A DNA stretch of 44,735 bases from Labyrinthula sp. Ha (Eukaryota > Sar > Bigyra > Labyrinthulida > Labyrinthulaceae). Position 1 is the stretch's first letter, and the number at the start of each line of letters is the position of its first letter. Positions 43,017-44,735 of this stretch are shown one piece after another. The stretch is from the NCBI GenBank assembly GCA_015227615.1, contig JAALGZ010000100.1, positions 1 to 44,735 on the forward strand, read 5' to 3'. Made by a program: the position numbers and the translations under genes. The notes under the pieces are model-generated. The model saw only the letters and a list, made by a program, of their open reading frames with translations, did no database searches and was not told the origin of the DNA.

Positions 43017-44735
43017 TATTTAATTGATAGATAATTCTTATAATCTCTGAACTAGAAAAATATGATCACAAAGAAAAAACTTTTTAAAAACTCAGTTTAT
43101 CAGAAAACTAATTAAATGTATACTACAAAAAATAAATAAAAACATAACAAAATATCCCCTGGTATTAAATGGCAAAAACTACAACATCAAACCAGAACCA
43201 ACTCTAAATGAAAAAACTTCCATCCTTTAACAAAAGTAACATGTAATCGACGTAACTTAACCACAATATATATATATTACATTTATCTACCACTGAGAAG
43301 GATTAACACAATGGATAGAAGAAATAGCTCTAACTAAAAGGGATATTCGCATTGCGCCTTATGAATACCATGTATAAGATAGTCGTGAACTAAATAGAAA
43401 CCATATAAGAACATAATGGTTTCATCAGCAACTTCCTCATTCTCCTAAAAACAGACATATAATATTTCTTTTTGCGTATTTTTGAATTTTGTATTGTAAT
43501 AATATAGATGGAGTTTTCGAAAATTATAAAGTTGAAGATGGATAAATGGTTTGATTTAGAAGTTTAAAAAACTAGAGAAAACTTAATGATGAAAGGTTGT
43601 ATAAACTGCATCTGATGCAAGATTTAATAAACAAAATACAACCATAACTAATAACATGGATTGTAGCTCTTAAAATTAATTAGATCCGGATAGTAGGATT
43701 AGGAAAGAGGTAATATACACCAACAATGACACATAAGATCAAATTCATTTGAAGTACACGTCCATTATATTCAATTTAGCTTATTTGATTCTTGATTCAA
43801 GAAGTTTTCTTTTTCTATCGTGTGCGATTTCAGAACATCGTACTAAATCTTAAGTGGCTGACAATGGTCATTAGCAAAGATATCTTCATAGATTATTACC
43901 TTTCATGAAACAGTTAATGAAATTTCCTATTGATTAAGTAGTCGCATTACTCATCTGCTGGTTGGAGGGCGTAAAAAAAGGGACTTTGTTTTTTTCTCAT
44001 CATCGATTTTCATGTTTTCATAAGTAAGAGAGACATATATATAAGAAGCCGCACACAAAAACTTAAAATTCGATACTGCTTGGCTATCTTACATCTCTTT
44101 ATATATATGTTTACTTAATTTACCTGTTTTGTCCAGATTATTTCAACATTCCATTCGGTAGATTGTTTTCTTCTAAAAAATTGAATTCTTATTTTTTTAA
44201 TCAAAATATATTTGTTTAAGTTTCTCACCAGTATGAGAAGAAATATGGTATTCTTTAAGCCCTTCTCAACTCCCACATGAATTATTATCAGCCGATAATC
44301 TATTGTTGAGCATCTTTTTCTGCTTAGTTTGTATAGAGAAGAAAAAGTCTAATAAATAAAAAAATAAGCAGGAGTATCAACCCAGGCGTTTTTTCTCCAA
44401 AGATATCATTAAGATTTATTTCTTTATTACTGCATTTTTCCTTGAGTCAAATTTCATCCAAGTTCAGATTAGTTTAAACCTCACAAAATGAAAGTTTGGA
44501 CAGGTTCTGATAGTGATGTTAAAAAAACAATTGTTTCAATATTTCTTCTCAATACATTTATTAGTTATTTAGAATTAATATTTAATTAGAGGGGTGTTAT
44601 TTTTAATCAGTGCAACATATTGTGAATTAGTTTAAATAAACTAATATTGAGTTTCGGGGTCCAAGGAAATAAATTAGGAATGGTAGATTCTAACGAGTAC
44701 GTAAAGACTTGATTAATATTGCCGCGTGAAGTAAA
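43017..44735. other. Right end of window, no gene seen
   Basis: Very AT-rich, with several runs of T and a (TA)n run near 43268-43278. No ORF with a motif and no match to the repeated segments was found. Confidence 0.55.

Noticed and set aside
1-44735. CRISPR arrays, rRNA genes, operons or bacterial regulatory sites
   Set aside because: No regularly spaced direct repeats, no rRNA-like conserved blocks and no clustered co-directional genes. The content is eukaryotic.

Overview
The window looks like AT-rich nuclear DNA of a eukaryote, probably a unicellular one. By eye the host sequence is around 30% GC. It carries an intron-free copper-ATPase gene, non-LTR retrotransposons with target-site duplications, and eukaryote-style spacing with no operons or ribosome-binding sites. 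I cannot name the organism. The unusual CX3C metal-binding domains of the ATPase could be a lineage clue, but I could not check that.

The layout is dominated by one very large imperfect palindrome. The left arm is about 4611-18208, the unique centre about 18209-20692, and the right arm about 20693-38399. The arms carry, from outside in: the copper ATPase (whole at 3118-7674, because it starts outside the arm; a 5'-truncated pseudogene at 35336-38399); a pair of unknown genes of 99 and 324 codons; an old dead LINE (10600-12750 / 30240-32390); a small unknown ORF; an unknown 330-340-codon gene in a conserved cassette (14975-16000 / 27014-28012); and two short relic ORFs next to the centre. A younger 4.1-kb LINE (22622-26720) is inserted only in the right arm, between the relics and the cassette. 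It has a 13-bp target duplication, and the empty site is preserved in the left arm.

Outside the palindrome, 39400-43016 is a third, much more diverged copy of the relic-plus-cassette segment, in the same orientation as the right arm, with its own intact cassette gene (41775-42761). The flanks 1-3117, 38400-39399 and 43017-44735 show no supportable gene.

The most interesting pattern is uneven divergence between the arms. The 2 kb of each arm nearest the centre are almost identical, and so are many intergenic stretches farther out. Protein-coding sequence of the cassette gene, and the last third of the 324-codon gene, differ strongly but stay open. The three cassette genes are mosaics of one another: copy 2 resembles copy 3 in its first half and copy 1 in its second. 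All three share the 5' flank with an AAACC repeat, a stop codon overlapping AATAAA, and a 39-nt hairpin block identical in all three, exactly 33 nt after the stop. I infer a multicopy gene family whose coding sequences are diversified or shuffled by recombination between conserved flanks, inside a palindrome that otherwise homogenises itself. The function of the encoded proteins is unknown.
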